A DNA stretch of 64,000 nucleotides from Chryseobacterium sp. JAH (GCF_001507335.1 NZ_LMAH01000004.1:62001-126000); one strand, 5' to 3'. Positions 1 through 7,524 are shown, counted from the stretch's first letter. Made by a program: numbers and translations. The notes: generated from the sequence alone by a model not told the origin.

Positions 1-248
1 TCACCACAAGTTGGAATGCCCCAGAAACAGCTTTCACACTTCCCGGAGAGTTTTTCAGTGAAACAAGTGTTGACAACGGACCGTTATTTGGTTTTCACAG
101 AATGAATGCCTTCGTTTCTTTAGAAAAAATGGAAAGTTTTCACTTTCATGATGTAGAAAAAAATGCAAATATTGATTGCGACATGAAATTATACAGAGAA
201 CACGTTACCACTGTTTTTGAGAAAGAATTAAAACAACAATTAGTCTAA
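1..248 (+). CDS. mdaB: MdaB-like NAD(P)H quinone reductase, C-terminal part (5' end outside window)
   Basis: The last 81 codons of a gene that begins before the window. The visible part contains TTSWNAPETAF, a PLFGFHRMNAF stretch and a FHFHDVEKN segment, which match my memory of the C-terminal half of the flavodoxin-fold MdaB/KefF quinone reductases. These FAD enzymes reduce quinones by two electrons with NADPH in the cytoplasm. The stop codon overlaps the start of the next gene (TAATG), so the two are probably translationally coupled. The neighbour is a YgiN-like quinol monooxygenase, the same pairing as mdaB-ygiN in Escherichia coli, which supports the call. The N-terminal flavin-binding half cannot be seen. 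Confidence 0.7.
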   Translation, partial: TTSWNAPETAFTLPGEFFSETSVDNGPLFGFHRMNAFVSLEKMESFHFHDVEKNANIDCDMKLYREHVTTVFEKELKQQLV

Positions 249-535
249 TGAAAATCTATCTCACAGCAATTATCAAAGCAAAAGAAGAACACAGAACCGA
301 AGTTTTGGAAGTTCTTCAGAATATGGTAGCAGAAACTTTAAAAGAAGAGGCTAACGAACTGTACACACTTCACCAGGGAATTGAAAATAAAAATCATTTC
401 ATTTTCTATGAAATCTGGAAAAGTAAAGAAGGTTTGAAACAGCATAACGATCAACCTTACATAAAAGCTTTTGGAGATTTGGCTGATGAAAAACTGCAGG
501 AAAAACCCCAGATTTATTTAACGGAAATTATTTAA
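248..535 (+). CDS. YgiN-like putative quinol monooxygenase (ABM domain)
   Basis: A 95-residue single-domain protein of the antibiotic-biosynthesis monooxygenase (ABM) ferredoxin-like fold. Typical features are the N-terminal strand MKIYLTAIIKAKEEH, the central LYTLHQGIENKNHFIFYEIWKS strand pair and the KEGLKQHNDQPYIKAF helix. Length is normal for YgiN, which acts as a dimer and oxidises reduced quinones without a cofactor. The start codon overlaps the stop of the MdaB-like gene, and the next gene starts 2 nt after this stop, so these genes look like one transcript. The likely job is quinone redox cycling with its neighbour; the substrate is inferred from context only. Confidence 0.8.
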   Translation: MKIYLTAIIKAKEEHRTEVLEVLQNMVAETLKEEANELYTLHQGIENKNHFIFYEIWKSKEGLKQHNDQPYIKAFGDLADEKLQEKPQIYLTEII

Positions 536-537
536 AC

Positions 538-1290
538 ATGAAAAAATTAGCAGTATTAATTCTTGCCGTTTTTACGATAGGATTTGTTAATTCTCAAACC
601 AAAAAATCAAAGAATCTGAAGAAGAAAATTCTTTTCGTGATAACAAGCCACGACAAAAAAGGTGATACAGGAGAAAACACAGGATACTATCTCGGTGAGG
701 TCTCGCATCCATGGGAAGTCCTTCACAAATCCGGTTTTGAAATTGATTTTGTAAGTCCAAAAGGTGGAACTCCTCCTGTCGACGGATTCGATTTGAAAGA
801 TCCTGTCAACAAAGAATTCTGGGAAAACAAAGAATACAAAACCAAAATTGATCATTCTTTAAAACCTTCCCAAGTAAATCCAAATGATTATTCTACAATA
901 TTTTATGCAGGAGGTCACGGCGCAATGTGGGATTTTGCAGATAATACAGAATTAGCAAAAATTGCTGCTACAATCTATGAAAACGGAGGTATTGTAGCCG
1001 GAGTCTGCCACGGACCTGCTGGTTTGGTGAATATTAAATTATACAGCGGTAAATATTTAGTTGACGGAAAAAAAATCAATGCCTTTACCAATGAAGAAGA
1101 ATCTGAGGTGAAATTAACTAAAGTAGTTCCTTTCCTTTTAGAAGAAAAATTGAAGGAAAGAGGTGCGAAATTTGAGAAATCAGGACTTTGGCAAAATCAT
1201 GTAGTGACAGACCAAAGAGTGATCACAGGACAAAATCCACAATCTGCAAAAGGCGTAGGTGAGGCGATTTTGAGTGCGTTAAAAAAATAA
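538..1290 (+). CDS. Secreted DJ-1/PfpI family protein (type 1 glutamine amidotransferase-like)
   Basis: A 250-residue protein with a signal peptide (MKKLAVLILAVFTIGFVNSQ) and then a complete DJ-1/PfpI domain. The nucleophile elbow is GVCHGPAG with Cys157 followed by His158; Glu54 lies in GYYLGEVSHPWE, the position of the conserved acidic residue in Hsp31-like members. The family includes glyoxalase III, chaperone and deglycase-type activities. The export signal places this one in the periplasm or outside the cell, whereas characterised Hsp31 and DJ-1 are mainly cytoplasmic. It sits 2 nt after the YgiN-like gene, so a role in removing reactive carbonyls or quinone damage is plausible but inferred. 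Confidence 0.85.
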   Translation: MKKLAVLILAVFTIGFVNSQTKKSKNLKKKILFVITSHDKKGDTGENTGYYLGEVSHPWEVLHKSGFEIDFVSPKGGTPPVDGFDLKDPVNKEFWENKEYKTKIDHSLKPSQVNPNDYSTIFYAGGHGAMWDFADNTELAKIAATIYENGGIVAGVCHGPAGLVNIKLYSGKYLVDGKKINAFTNEEESEVKLTKVVPFLLEEKLKERGAKFEKSGLWQNHVVTDQRVITGQNPQSAKGVGEAILSALKK

Positions 1291-1351
1291 CTTCATATCT
1301 TTTAATTCAAATTGGTTTAAATATTTCATTGCATTAATTAAATATCAACAC

Positions 1352-1855
1352 ATGAAACTATTTCCAACTTTTCTATTCACAATATTTCTGATTTGTAATT
1401 TTTCAGCACAGGAAAAAGAAATTTGCAGATACACAAAAACTCCTACAGGTTTCCTGATGGTGCTTCGTGAAAATGATGATGTCCTGGCTCAGATTGAGAA
1501 TCTTGCGAAGACACAGAATATTCCTTCAGCGAGCTTTACGGGAATTGGCTTTGCAAGAGAAGTAACTTTTGGATTTTACGATTTTCAAACTAAAAAATTT
1601 AATCCCAAAACGTTTAAAAAAGTAGAAATGGGAAGTCTCACCGGATCTATTGCATGGAATGAAAAAGATCCTTCAATACACATTCATGGAGTTGCCACGG
1701 ATGAAAAATTCAACGCATACGGCGGACATCTACTTTCCCTTCATGTCGGAACAGGTTCTATGGAAATCTACTTAACCGTAAATGATAAAAAATTAGAAAG
1801 AAAGATAGAACAACCTTTGAATGCCAACGTGCTTCAACTGAATTGTCAACAATAA
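1352..1855 (+). CDS. PPC/DUF296 domain protein with signal peptide
   Basis: A 167-residue protein with an N-terminal signal sequence ending near FSAQ, followed by a PPC (plants and prokaryotes conserved, DUF296) domain from about residue 28 to 160. Recognisable family elements are GFLMVLRENDDVLAQIENLA, SASFTGIGFAREVTFGFYD, and the histidine-rich IHIHGVATDEKFNAYGGHLLS, whose histidines may bind metal in prokaryotic members. PPC domains in plants are fused to AT-hooks and bind DNA; stand-alone bacterial ones are usually cytoplasmic and of unknown function. Export of this copy argues against DNA binding. It follows the DJ-1-like gene in the same direction after 61 nt. Confidence 0.8.
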   Translation: MKLFPTFLFTIFLICNFSAQEKEICRYTKTPTGFLMVLRENDDVLAQIENLAKTQNIPSASFTGIGFAREVTFGFYDFQTKKFNPKTFKKVEMGSLTGSIAWNEKDPSIHIHGVATDEKFNAYGGHLLSLHVGTGSMEIYLTVNDKKLERKIEQPLNANVLQLNCQQ

Positions 1856-1861
1856 TTATTT

Positions 1862-1902
1862 AAACAAAAATAGCTTCTCAGATATGGAAGCTACTTTTGT
1901 TT
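1862..1902. terminator. Bidirectional hairpin terminator
   Basis: TAGCTTC and GAAGCTA form a 7-bp stem, with AAACAAAAA on the left and TTTTGTTT on the right. It lies between convergent genes and can end transcription from both sides. Confidence 0.6.
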
Positions 1903-1916
1903 AAGGCAAATTTAAA

Positions 1917-2360
1917 TTACTTTCCTATCGGTAAATGGGTACTGATGGCAATTCTGTTCCACATATTAATAGAAACGGCAGCCATAATAATATCTGCAAT
2001 CTGCGTTTCATTAAAAAGTGCTTTCGCTTTTTGGTAGGTTTCTTCAGAAAGTCCTTTTTGACTGATTAAGGTAATTTCTTCCGCAACCATCAAAATAACC
2101 TGTTCTTCTTCTGTGAACAATTCTTTTGCATCTCTCCATGCATTCAAAAGAAAAATTCTCTGTGGGGTTTCACCGTATTTCAAGGCATCTTTGGTATGCA
2201 TATCCAGACAGAATGCACATGCATTAATCTGAGAAGCTCTGATTTTAATTAATTCTTTCTGAATCGGAGTTAAAAAACTGTTTTGAAGGGCAGCCTCCAT
2301 TCCTATTCCTGCTTTGTAAGCGGCAGCGTGCGCCGTTGCCATGTTGAATCTTGCGCTCAT
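1917..2360 (-). CDS. Carboxymuconolactone decarboxylase/AhpD-like family protein
   Basis: A 147-residue alkylhydroperoxidase-like (AhpD fold) all-helical protein. The signature CAFCLDMH is intact, with Cys48, Cys51 and His55 forming the redox-active CxxC plus histidine proton relay of this superfamily. The rest (LLNAWRDAKELFTEEEQVILMVAEEITLI and the C-terminal WNRIAISTHLPIG) fits peroxidase-related members of about 150 residues. It is 4 nt downstream of the DoxX gene, on the same transcript. Such CMD-DoxX pairs next to a Crp/Fnr regulator are common in Bacteroidota. Likely thiol peroxidase-type activity; the physiological reductant is unknown. Confidence 0.85.
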   Translation of the reverse strand: MSARFNMATAHAAAYKAGIGMEAALQNSFLTPIQKELIKIRASQINACAFCLDMHTKDALKYGETPQRIFLLNAWRDAKELFTEEEQVILMVAEEITLISQKGLSEETYQKAKALFNETQIADIIMAAVSINMWNRIAISTHLPIGK

Positions 2361-2364
2361 ACTA

Positions 2365-2796
2365 TTATGATTTTTTAGTTAATGTATCTATTGAAAAAAA
2401 ATATTCTTCTTGTGTTGCCAGTAAAAAAGCCGCTGTACTTCCCACCCAAACCGAATAATCCAGAGGAGCCTTTACTCCTAATGCAATAGTCATCGATAAG
2501 GCAAAAATCAGCAATAAAAATCCCGTTCCGTATGCTGCAATCCTGGTTTTGAAACCGAAAATCAGCATTAATGGAAAAATAACCTCTAAAAAAGTAGCGA
2601 CATAAGCTGAAAATGTGCTTAGAATTTCTGGAAGAAAAAAAGTTAACTGCTTTGTGTATTTTTCAAAATTCTCCCAGTGTCCCCACGCGGAATTTTCTCC
2701 CCAAAAACCAAATCGGTCTGCGACCGCTGATAGCATCGTCACTGCGATTGCGAATCTTAAAAATAATTGTGGAAATAAAACTTTTTGGTCTGTCAT
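2365..2796 (-). CDS. DoxX family membrane protein
   Basis: A 143-residue integral membrane protein with about four hydrophobic helices (LFLRFAIAVTMLSAVADRFGFWG, FSAYVATFLEVIFPLMLIFGF, YGTGFLLLIFALSMTIALG and VWVGSTAAFLLATQ). The N-terminal helix with the DRFGFWG end resembles DoxX/TQO-small-subunit-like proteins. DoxX-type proteins sit in the inner membrane and have been linked to quinone-coupled redox or oxidative stress. Directly upstream of the AhpD-like gene, with a 4-nt gap. The start is an ATG. The Crp/Fnr gene just upstream, transcribed the same way, may control the pair. Confidence 0.8.
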   Translation of the reverse strand: MTDQKVLFPQLFLRFAIAVTMLSAVADRFGFWGENSAWGHWENFEKYTKQLTFFLPEILSTFSAYVATFLEVIFPLMLIFGFKTRIAAYGTGFLLLIFALSMTIALGVKAPLDYSVWVGSTAAFLLATQEEYFFSIDTLTKKS

Positions 2797-2859
2797 GCAA
2801 TTGGCTTTTTATTACATGACAAAGTTGCGACATAGAAACAGCAAAAATCTTAAACTGGT

Positions 2860-3432
2860 TTAAGAACGTAATTTTGCCCTGATTTCACTTAAATATTCCG
2901 GAGTGAAACCTAAAAATGAAGCCAATAAATATTGTGGAATTCTCTGGATAAACCAAGGATAAAGCGTACTGAAATGGATGTAATATTCTTCTTTGCTCAT
3001 TTCATAAAGATATCGGATCCGTTTTTCTGTTGCAGAATAAGCACGTTGATAAATCATTCTGAAGTAACGTTCCATCACCGGATGTTTTTCAAGCAAAAGC
3101 TCCTGTGAATGAAAATCAATCATCATCACCGTCGCTTTTTCAACTGCCTGAATATTAAATTTAGATTTTTCCCGCTGTTCGAATGCAAAGTTGTCTGCCA
3201 GCCACCAGTTTTCTATGGCAAATTCGGTTGTTTGCTCCACCCCTTTTTCATTGATGAAGAACTTTCTCAGGCAACCTTTCAAAACAAAATATTTAAATTG
3301 ACTAAGATCACCTTCTGACATTAAATTCTCCTTCTTCTTCACTTCCAAAACTTTAAAGAAAGAAGATATCGAAGCAAATTCTTCTTCACTTACAGTAATA
3401 AATTTATCTAAATGCGCTTTAAAAGTTTCCAT
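2860..3432 (-). CDS. Crp/Fnr family transcriptional regulator
   Basis: A 190-residue protein with an N-terminal cyclic-nucleotide-binding-type beta roll (about residues 10-120, including LMSEGDLSQFKYFVLKGCLRKFF and AIENWWLADNFAF) and a C-terminal helix-turn-helix (QRIPQYLLASFLGFTPEYLSEIRAKL). This short Bacteroidota subtype usually lacks the residues that bind cAMP, so its signal is unknown. It has its own full promoter (TTG-N20-TAAGTTTG) upstream. It is followed by the DoxX and AhpD-like genes in the same direction, which makes them the first candidates for its targets. Confidence 0.88.
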   Translation of the reverse strand: METFKAHLDKFITVSEEEFASISSFFKVLEVKKKENLMSEGDLSQFKYFVLKGCLRKFFINEKGVEQTTEFAIENWWLADNFAFEQREKSKFNIQAVEKATVMMIDFHSQELLLEKHPVMERYFRMIYQRAYSATEKRIRYLYEMSKEEYYIHFSTLYPWFIQRIPQYLLASFLGFTPEYLSEIRAKLRS

Positions 3433-3449
3433 TTTTGAAATTGAATACT

Positions 3450-3480
3450 CAAACTTAACTTTATTTTTTTAGTTTTACAA
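3450..3480 (-). promoter_or_regulatory. Promoter of the Crp/Fnr regulator (TTG-N20-TAAGTTTG)
   Basis: On the minus strand TTG (3480-3478) and TAAGTTTG (3457-3450) are spaced by 20 nt, matching the Bacteroidota sigma-A consensus. The expected transcript start is about 12 nt upstream of the ATG. Confidence 0.7.
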
Positions 3481-3496
3481 TGATAAAAATCGAATC

Positions 3497-3862
3497 ATGG
3501 AAATTGTTGCTAAAATTCTCATTGCCGTTGTAGCTTTAGAACATCTTTATATCCTGTGGATGGAAATGTTTGCGTGGGAAACCAAAGGTAAAGAAGTTTT
3601 CAAAGCAGCTTTGCCACCTGAAATGTTCAAGCCGACAAAAGGTTTGGCAGCCAATCAGGGATTGTATAATGGTTTTCTTGCCGCCGGATTGATTTGGTCT
3701 TTTTTCATTGAAGATGAAAAATGGCAAACCAATATTGCTTTGTTTTTCTTGAGCTGTGTAGCGATTGCAGGAATCTACGGTGCCATTTCTGCGACAAGGA
3801 AAATATTTTTTGTTCAGGCTCTGCCAGCGATTTTGGCGATTGTTGCCGTTTTGTTAAAGTAA
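3497..3862 (+). CDS. DUF1304 family membrane protein
   Basis: A 121-residue protein with four predicted transmembrane helices, beginning MEIVAKILIAVVALEHLYILWMEMFAW. The early glutamate and histidine in ALEHLYILWMEMF and the GLAANQGLYNGFLAAGLIW motif are characteristic of DUF1304 inner membrane proteins. Function is unknown in the family. It is divergent from the Crp/Fnr gene, and no clear TAnnTTTG box was seen in the 64 nt between the two starts for this strand. A one-transcript link with the following gene is possible because its ATG lies 13 nt after this stop. Confidence 0.85.
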   Translation: MEIVAKILIAVVALEHLYILWMEMFAWETKGKEVFKAALPPEMFKPTKGLAANQGLYNGFLAAGLIWSFFIEDEKWQTNIALFFLSCVAIAGIYGAISATRKIFFVQALPAILAIVAVLLK

Positions 3863-3874
3863 TTGAGAAACAAA

Positions 3875-4711
3875 ATGCCTGAAGCAAAGTTTATATATAA
3901 AAGAAAGTTTTTTGACAATGAATTTAACTTAGCATTTATTTCAATTTTTGGATTGCCTTTCATTTTAGTTAAAAAAGGTTTTCTTGATTTGTCATTCGGC
4001 TGTATCATTTTTACTATTTATTCAATGATGATTTATTTCTCATTGTCAAATATTTTTAAAATGATCATTTTGAACGATAAAACAGAGCTAATAAATTTTT
4101 TTGGAAAGAAAATATTAGTTCCTAATAACAAAATATACTTTTCAGAAGAATATTACAGAAAAGAAACTAAAGATTCTGTTGTACACACTCTTAAATTGGA
4201 GGTTCAATTTCCTGATAAAAAGATTACTTTTTATAAAGATGAAGAACCAAATTACGATGAAGTAATTAATTATTGCAAAAATAAATACACACAATCAAAC
4301 AAAAAAATCATCAACTATAGGTTTTATATAATTCCTTTGTTAATAATTTGTTCAGGGTTACTTTTTTTCCTCTTTACACGAAATTGTTATAAAAAGCAGG
4401 AGCAGGATAATATCGTAAGTATTAGAGATTTTGGATACATTAAATTAGAAGGAACTTTTAAAGATTATAAGAATAAGGGAAAGAGCACAAAGATTGTTCT
4501 CCATCTAAAAGAATATCCAAAATTTGAATTCTCACCTGTTGACTCATTACAATATTCACCCAATTTTTACAGCAAACTAAATGAAGGTAGTACAGTAAAC
4601 ATTTACATAACTCATAATGAGTATTATAAAAAGATTAAAAAAACTATTCCTCCTAATTTTTACGATACATATTTTAATTATACTGAAATTAAAATCTACA
4701 ATCTTGAATAA
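3875..4711 (+). CDS. Hypothetical membrane protein, three hydrophobic segments
   Basis: A 278-residue protein that I do not recognise. Two hydrophobic segments lie near the N terminus (about residues 19-31 and 38-60) and one at about 150-168; the segment between them is polar (about 90 residues) and the C-terminal 110 residues are also polar and rich in lysine and tyrosine. The first part resembles a PH-like membrane-anchored domain in general shape only (strand-rich after LNDKTELINFFGKK). The ATG at 3875 was chosen over an in-frame TTG 12 nt upstream that touches the previous stop. Very AT-rich codon use compared with neighbours, which may point to recent acquisition. Confidence 0.6.
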   Translation: MPEAKFIYKRKFFDNEFNLAFISIFGLPFILVKKGFLDLSFGCIIFTIYSMMIYFSLSNIFKMIILNDKTELINFFGKKILVPNNKIYFSEEYYRKETKDSVVHTLKLEVQFPDKKITFYKDEEPNYDEVINYCKNKYTQSNKKIINYRFYIIPLLIICSGLLFFLFTRNCYKKQEQDNIVSIRDFGYIKLEGTFKDYKNKGKSTKIVLHLKEYPKFEFSPVDSLQYSPNFYSKLNEGSTVNIYITHNEYYKKIKKTIPPNFYDTYFNYTEIKIYNLE

Positions 4712-4716
4712 ATTTA

Positions 4717-5184
4717 TTAATTCAAAAGAGTCTTTATTAGTTCCTCCTTCATTTTCTCTGGTTCAAATAGACCTTCATGATAATAAACCAGCTCCTGATT
4801 TTCATCTAAAATAATCCACAACGGATAAACGGGCTGATTTTTATTTTTAAATAAAGCCAAAGCCAACTCATGAATTCCTGAATTTCCATTAGGCAAATAA
4901 TTAAATTCTTTACCCTGAAAATTGATTTTTTCTTTTGTCTTTTCAGCTTCAAAATTGATAAAATGAAAATTTTCATTCATCATTTTTATCAAATCTTTAT
5001 CTTTTTTAAGTTGAAAAGATTCGATTTTACAAACTGAGCACCAGTCGGTATACAAATGAATAATGATTGGCTTTTTATTTTGTGTACCTAAGTTTTCAAT
5101 TTCTAAAAAAGTGCCTGTTTTCATCTGCGAAAGACAAAAACATGGCACTAAAAATAACATTAAAAAAAACACTAAACTTTTCAT
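4717..5184 (-). CDS. Periplasmic thioredoxin-like protein
   Basis: A 155-residue protein with a signal peptide (MKSLVFFLMLFLVPCFCLSQ) and a thioredoxin fold. The active site is WCSVCK (Cys49, Cys52) after IIIHLYTDWC, as in DsbD-C/Thioredoxin_7-type proteins; the cis-proline region is replaced by a NQPVYPLWIILDENQELVYY stretch typical of this group. Its start overlaps the stop of the TonB receptor gene by 4 nt (ATGA), so both proteins are made together. It probably reduces a disulfide in the periplasm. A CSVC pair in the receptor's plug is an obvious candidate, but this is inference. Confidence 0.85.
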   Translation of the reverse strand: MKSLVFFLMLFLVPCFCLSQMKTGTFLEIENLGTQNKKPIIIHLYTDWCSVCKIESFQLKKDKDLIKMMNENFHFINFEAEKTKEKINFQGKEFNYLPNGNSGIHELALALFKNKNQPVYPLWIILDENQELVYYHEGLFEPEKMKEELIKTLLN

Positions 5185-7244
5185 TTCAAATTATATTTCA
5201 CACCCAAAAAACCTCTGATTCTCTGCATCGGAGCATAACCATACGTTGTATCAAATGTATAATGATTCGGATTATTGATCGGGTCATTTACATTATTATC
5301 AAACGGATCAAAAGGTCTCATCAACGGATCCTTCGGAGTAAAATTGAATAAATTTTTAACACCGCAATACACTTCAAAACCAGAATCAAAACTCTTTGAA
5401 ACCTGAATATTCGCCAAAGAATATAGCGGTGAATATTCAGGTCGGTAATCATTGGGTAAAACAGGCAATCGCATCGGTCCGTAAAACTGTCCGGTAAAAT
5501 CTACCGCGAGATTATTAGGAAATTTATAGGTCAAATTATAGGTTCCACTCCACTTCGGAGCGTGAAGCTGGCGGGATTTTTCTCTTTCATCATCAAACTT
5601 CTGATACACATCAAGATACGTAACTCCTAAATTTACGCTTAAGGGAAAACTGAAACTGAAATCAATATTCATCGAAGCACCCCGGGAAATTCCGTAACCG
5701 TTTAAATTATCATAAATAATTTTCTGAGGATCCGAATCAAAATCTCCAACAATTTTATTGCTGAAATACGTGTAAAAAGCAGAGGCATCCACATTGACCA
5801 AACGGTCTCCGACAGGAATTTTCCAGACGTAATTTAAATTTCCGTTGATCGATTTTTCAGGTTTTAAATTGGACTGAATCACCACCTCACGCGAACCCGT
5901 TAATGCCGCATGATCTTCAGTAAATAAATTCACTACCCTGAAACCCGTTCCGAAATTAAATCTGAAAGTATGATACGGATTCGGCGAAAATTTCCATGCA
6001 AAACGCGGAGAATGTACAGAATGGTGAATCTTATCGTAATCAAAACGGTAACCCAACAAAACTGTATTTTTTTCATTAATCTCCCACTGATCCTGAATAA
6101 ACGCTCCAAAAATCGGTGACTTCATCGGCTGATTGGTAACTTCATCAGAACCCAATGTTCCGGGAGTATTGTCATCATAAAATGTCTTTTTGAAGGTCAA
6201 GCCCAAAATAAAATCATGATTGCCCAGCTTTTTGTCCCAATAGGTTTGTGCAAAGGCGACTTTCTGTAAAGCTTCATAAGGCGTATTTCCGTAAAATGAA
6301 TTCTGGTCGTGATAGTTGTAAGAAAACTGGGTGAAAATCTGCTCTTTCAACGGTAACTGATACATCCCGAACGCTTCTACCCTATTCGTGTAAATACTTT
6401 CTCCATATACTTCGTCACCGCCACGATGCGATTTGTCCCACTGCATTTCACCGCCGAAACGGTCTTCGTACAGGTAACGCAGGGCAAAACTTGCCATCCG
6501 GTTTTCCTTTCTTTTAAAATTCCATTTATTAAAAACTGAGACTCGGTTCTGGAGTGCAGCATCAGTAAAATTATCCTTATTCTGATCTATTTTTTCATTA
6601 AAACTGAAATAATTCAAACTTAATAAAGAAGCCACATTTTTGCCGACATTAAATTTGGTTGAAAGATCGACATTATTTTCCGCCCACGTTGTTGTCATCA
6701 GATTCACGCTTAGTTTTGGAGCAGTCAGGGCATTTTTTGTAATAATATTAATTACGCCACCCATCGCTTCAGAACCGTACAGCGACGAGGCCGGACCTTT
6801 CACCACTTCAATTCTTTCTATCAGACTGTTGGGAATTCCACTTAAACCGTAAACAGTGGAAAGCGAGCTGACGATGGGCATTCCGTCAATTAAAATCATC
6901 GTATACGGACCTTCCAAACCGTTGATATGGATATCTCCGGTATTGCAAACCGAACAGTTTAACTGTGGCTGAACTCCGTTGACCATCGCAATCGCTTCAA
7001 AAACACTTGGCGTAGGATTCTTCTGGAAAAACTTCTGACTGTAAATTTCTACATTCACAGGACTCTTTGATTTGCTTACAGGTTTGATCGTTCCGGTAAT
7101 CACCACATCGTCAATATCACCTATCCTTTCTTTTTTTACAGGAATTTTTATTGAGTCAGATTTTTTATTTAAATCTAAACTATCTGCTTCCTGAGAGAAA
7201 CAAAACCCTGAAAAAAGTACGGCAGAAAATAATATTCGCTTCAT
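5181..7244 (-). CDS. TonB-dependent outer membrane receptor
   Basis: A 687-residue receptor: signal peptide (MKRILFSAVLFSGFCFSQ), a plug domain at about residues 50-170 (DDVVITGT, IDGMPIVSSL, ERIEVVKGPASSLYGSEAMGGVINIIT) and a 22-strand-type barrel up to the C terminus. No N-terminal carboxypeptidase-like domain. Two cysteines, Cys97 and Cys100 in LNCSVCNTGDI, sit in the plug. The start is the ATG 14 nt after the predicted transcript start; a more upstream in-frame start lies above the -7 box and is excluded. Substrate unknown; the plug resembles cobalamin/metal-type Bacteroidota receptors, and an operator-like palindrome covers the promoter. Co-translated with a thioredoxin-like protein. Confidence 0.9.
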   Translation of the reverse strand: MKRILFSAVLFSGFCFSQEADSLDLNKKSDSIKIPVKKERIGDIDDVVITGTIKPVSKSKSPVNVEIYSQKFFQKNPTPSVFEAIAMVNGVQPQLNCSVCNTGDIHINGLEGPYTMILIDGMPIVSSLSTVYGLSGIPNSLIERIEVVKGPASSLYGSEAMGGVINIITKNALTAPKLSVNLMTTTWAENNVDLSTKFNVGKNVASLLSLNYFSFNEKIDQNKDNFTDAALQNRVSVFNKWNFKRKENRMASFALRYLYEDRFGGEMQWDKSHRGGDEVYGESIYTNRVEAFGMYQLPLKEQIFTQFSYNYHDQNSFYGNTPYEALQKVAFAQTYWDKKLGNHDFILGLTFKKTFYDDNTPGTLGSDEVTNQPMKSPIFGAFIQDQWEINEKNTVLLGYRFDYDKIHHSVHSPRFAWKFSPNPYHTFRFNFGTGFRVVNLFTEDHAALTGSREVVIQSNLKPEKSINGNLNYVWKIPVGDRLVNVDASAFYTYFSNKIVGDFDSDPQKIIYDNLNGYGISRGASMNIDFSFSFPLSVNLGVTYLDVYQKFDDEREKSRQLHAPKWSGTYNLTYKFPNNLAVDFTGQFYGPMRLPVLPNDYRPEYSPLYSLANIQVSKSFDSGFEVYCGVKNLFNFTPKDPLMRPFDPFDNNVNDPINNPNHYTFDTTYGYAPMQRIRGFLGVKYNLK

Positions 7245-7254
7245 GAAATTAAAA

Positions 7255-7274
7255 TTGTTAGACAAAGCTAACAA
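7255..7274. promoter_or_regulatory. Operator-like palindrome over the TonB receptor promoter
   Basis: TTGTTAG and CTAACAA form a perfect 7-bp inverted repeat with a 6-nt spacer. It covers the whole -7 box and the expected transcript start, the place for a repressor. The inner TTAG-N6-CTAA resembles DtxR/IdeR-type metal-regulator sites, but this is only a resemblance. Confidence 0.5.
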
Positions 7275-7292
7275 TTAATTTTAGAACAGCAA
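7263..7292 (-). promoter_or_regulatory. Promoter of the TonB receptor operon (TTG-N19-TAGCTTTG)
   Basis: On the minus strand TTG (7292-7290) and TAGCTTTG (7270-7263) are 19 nt apart, a full Bacteroidota promoter. It fixes the receptor start at 7244. Confidence 0.75.
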
Positions 7293-7303
7293 AACTAATT
7301 TAA

Positions 7304-7482
7304 TTTTTACCACAAAAGCAACAAAAGCTTTCGTTGTATTTAAGTTTTACAGCTTTGAAAACATAAGTTCAAAAAAGCTTGATGTGAAATATTTTTTTTC
7401 AACGCTTATTTGATCTTATCAGCAGCATTTATTAAAACTTAATTTCAAGCAATCAACTTTTGTGACTTTTGTGGTTAAAAAA
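7304..7482. repeat. ~178 bp imperfect palindrome (MITE/REP-like element)
   Basis: The 308-nt gap between the TonB receptor and hmgA starts is mostly this element. ACCACAAAAG (7309-7318) pairs with CTTTTGTGGT (7466-7475) at the ends; TTAAGTTTTA (7340-7349) pairs perfectly with TAAAACTTAA (7433-7442); 7363-7381 pairs with 7400-7419 with few mismatches. All three pairs share the same centre near 7391, so the whole region can fold into one long hairpin. It holds no gene. The ACCACAAAA end also occurs at the left edge of the GxxExxY element at 14115, suggesting a common family. Confidence 0.65.
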
Positions 7483-7524
7483 TTTGCTGTGAAAAATGTT
7501 TTTAAACAATTCATTAAAAAATAT

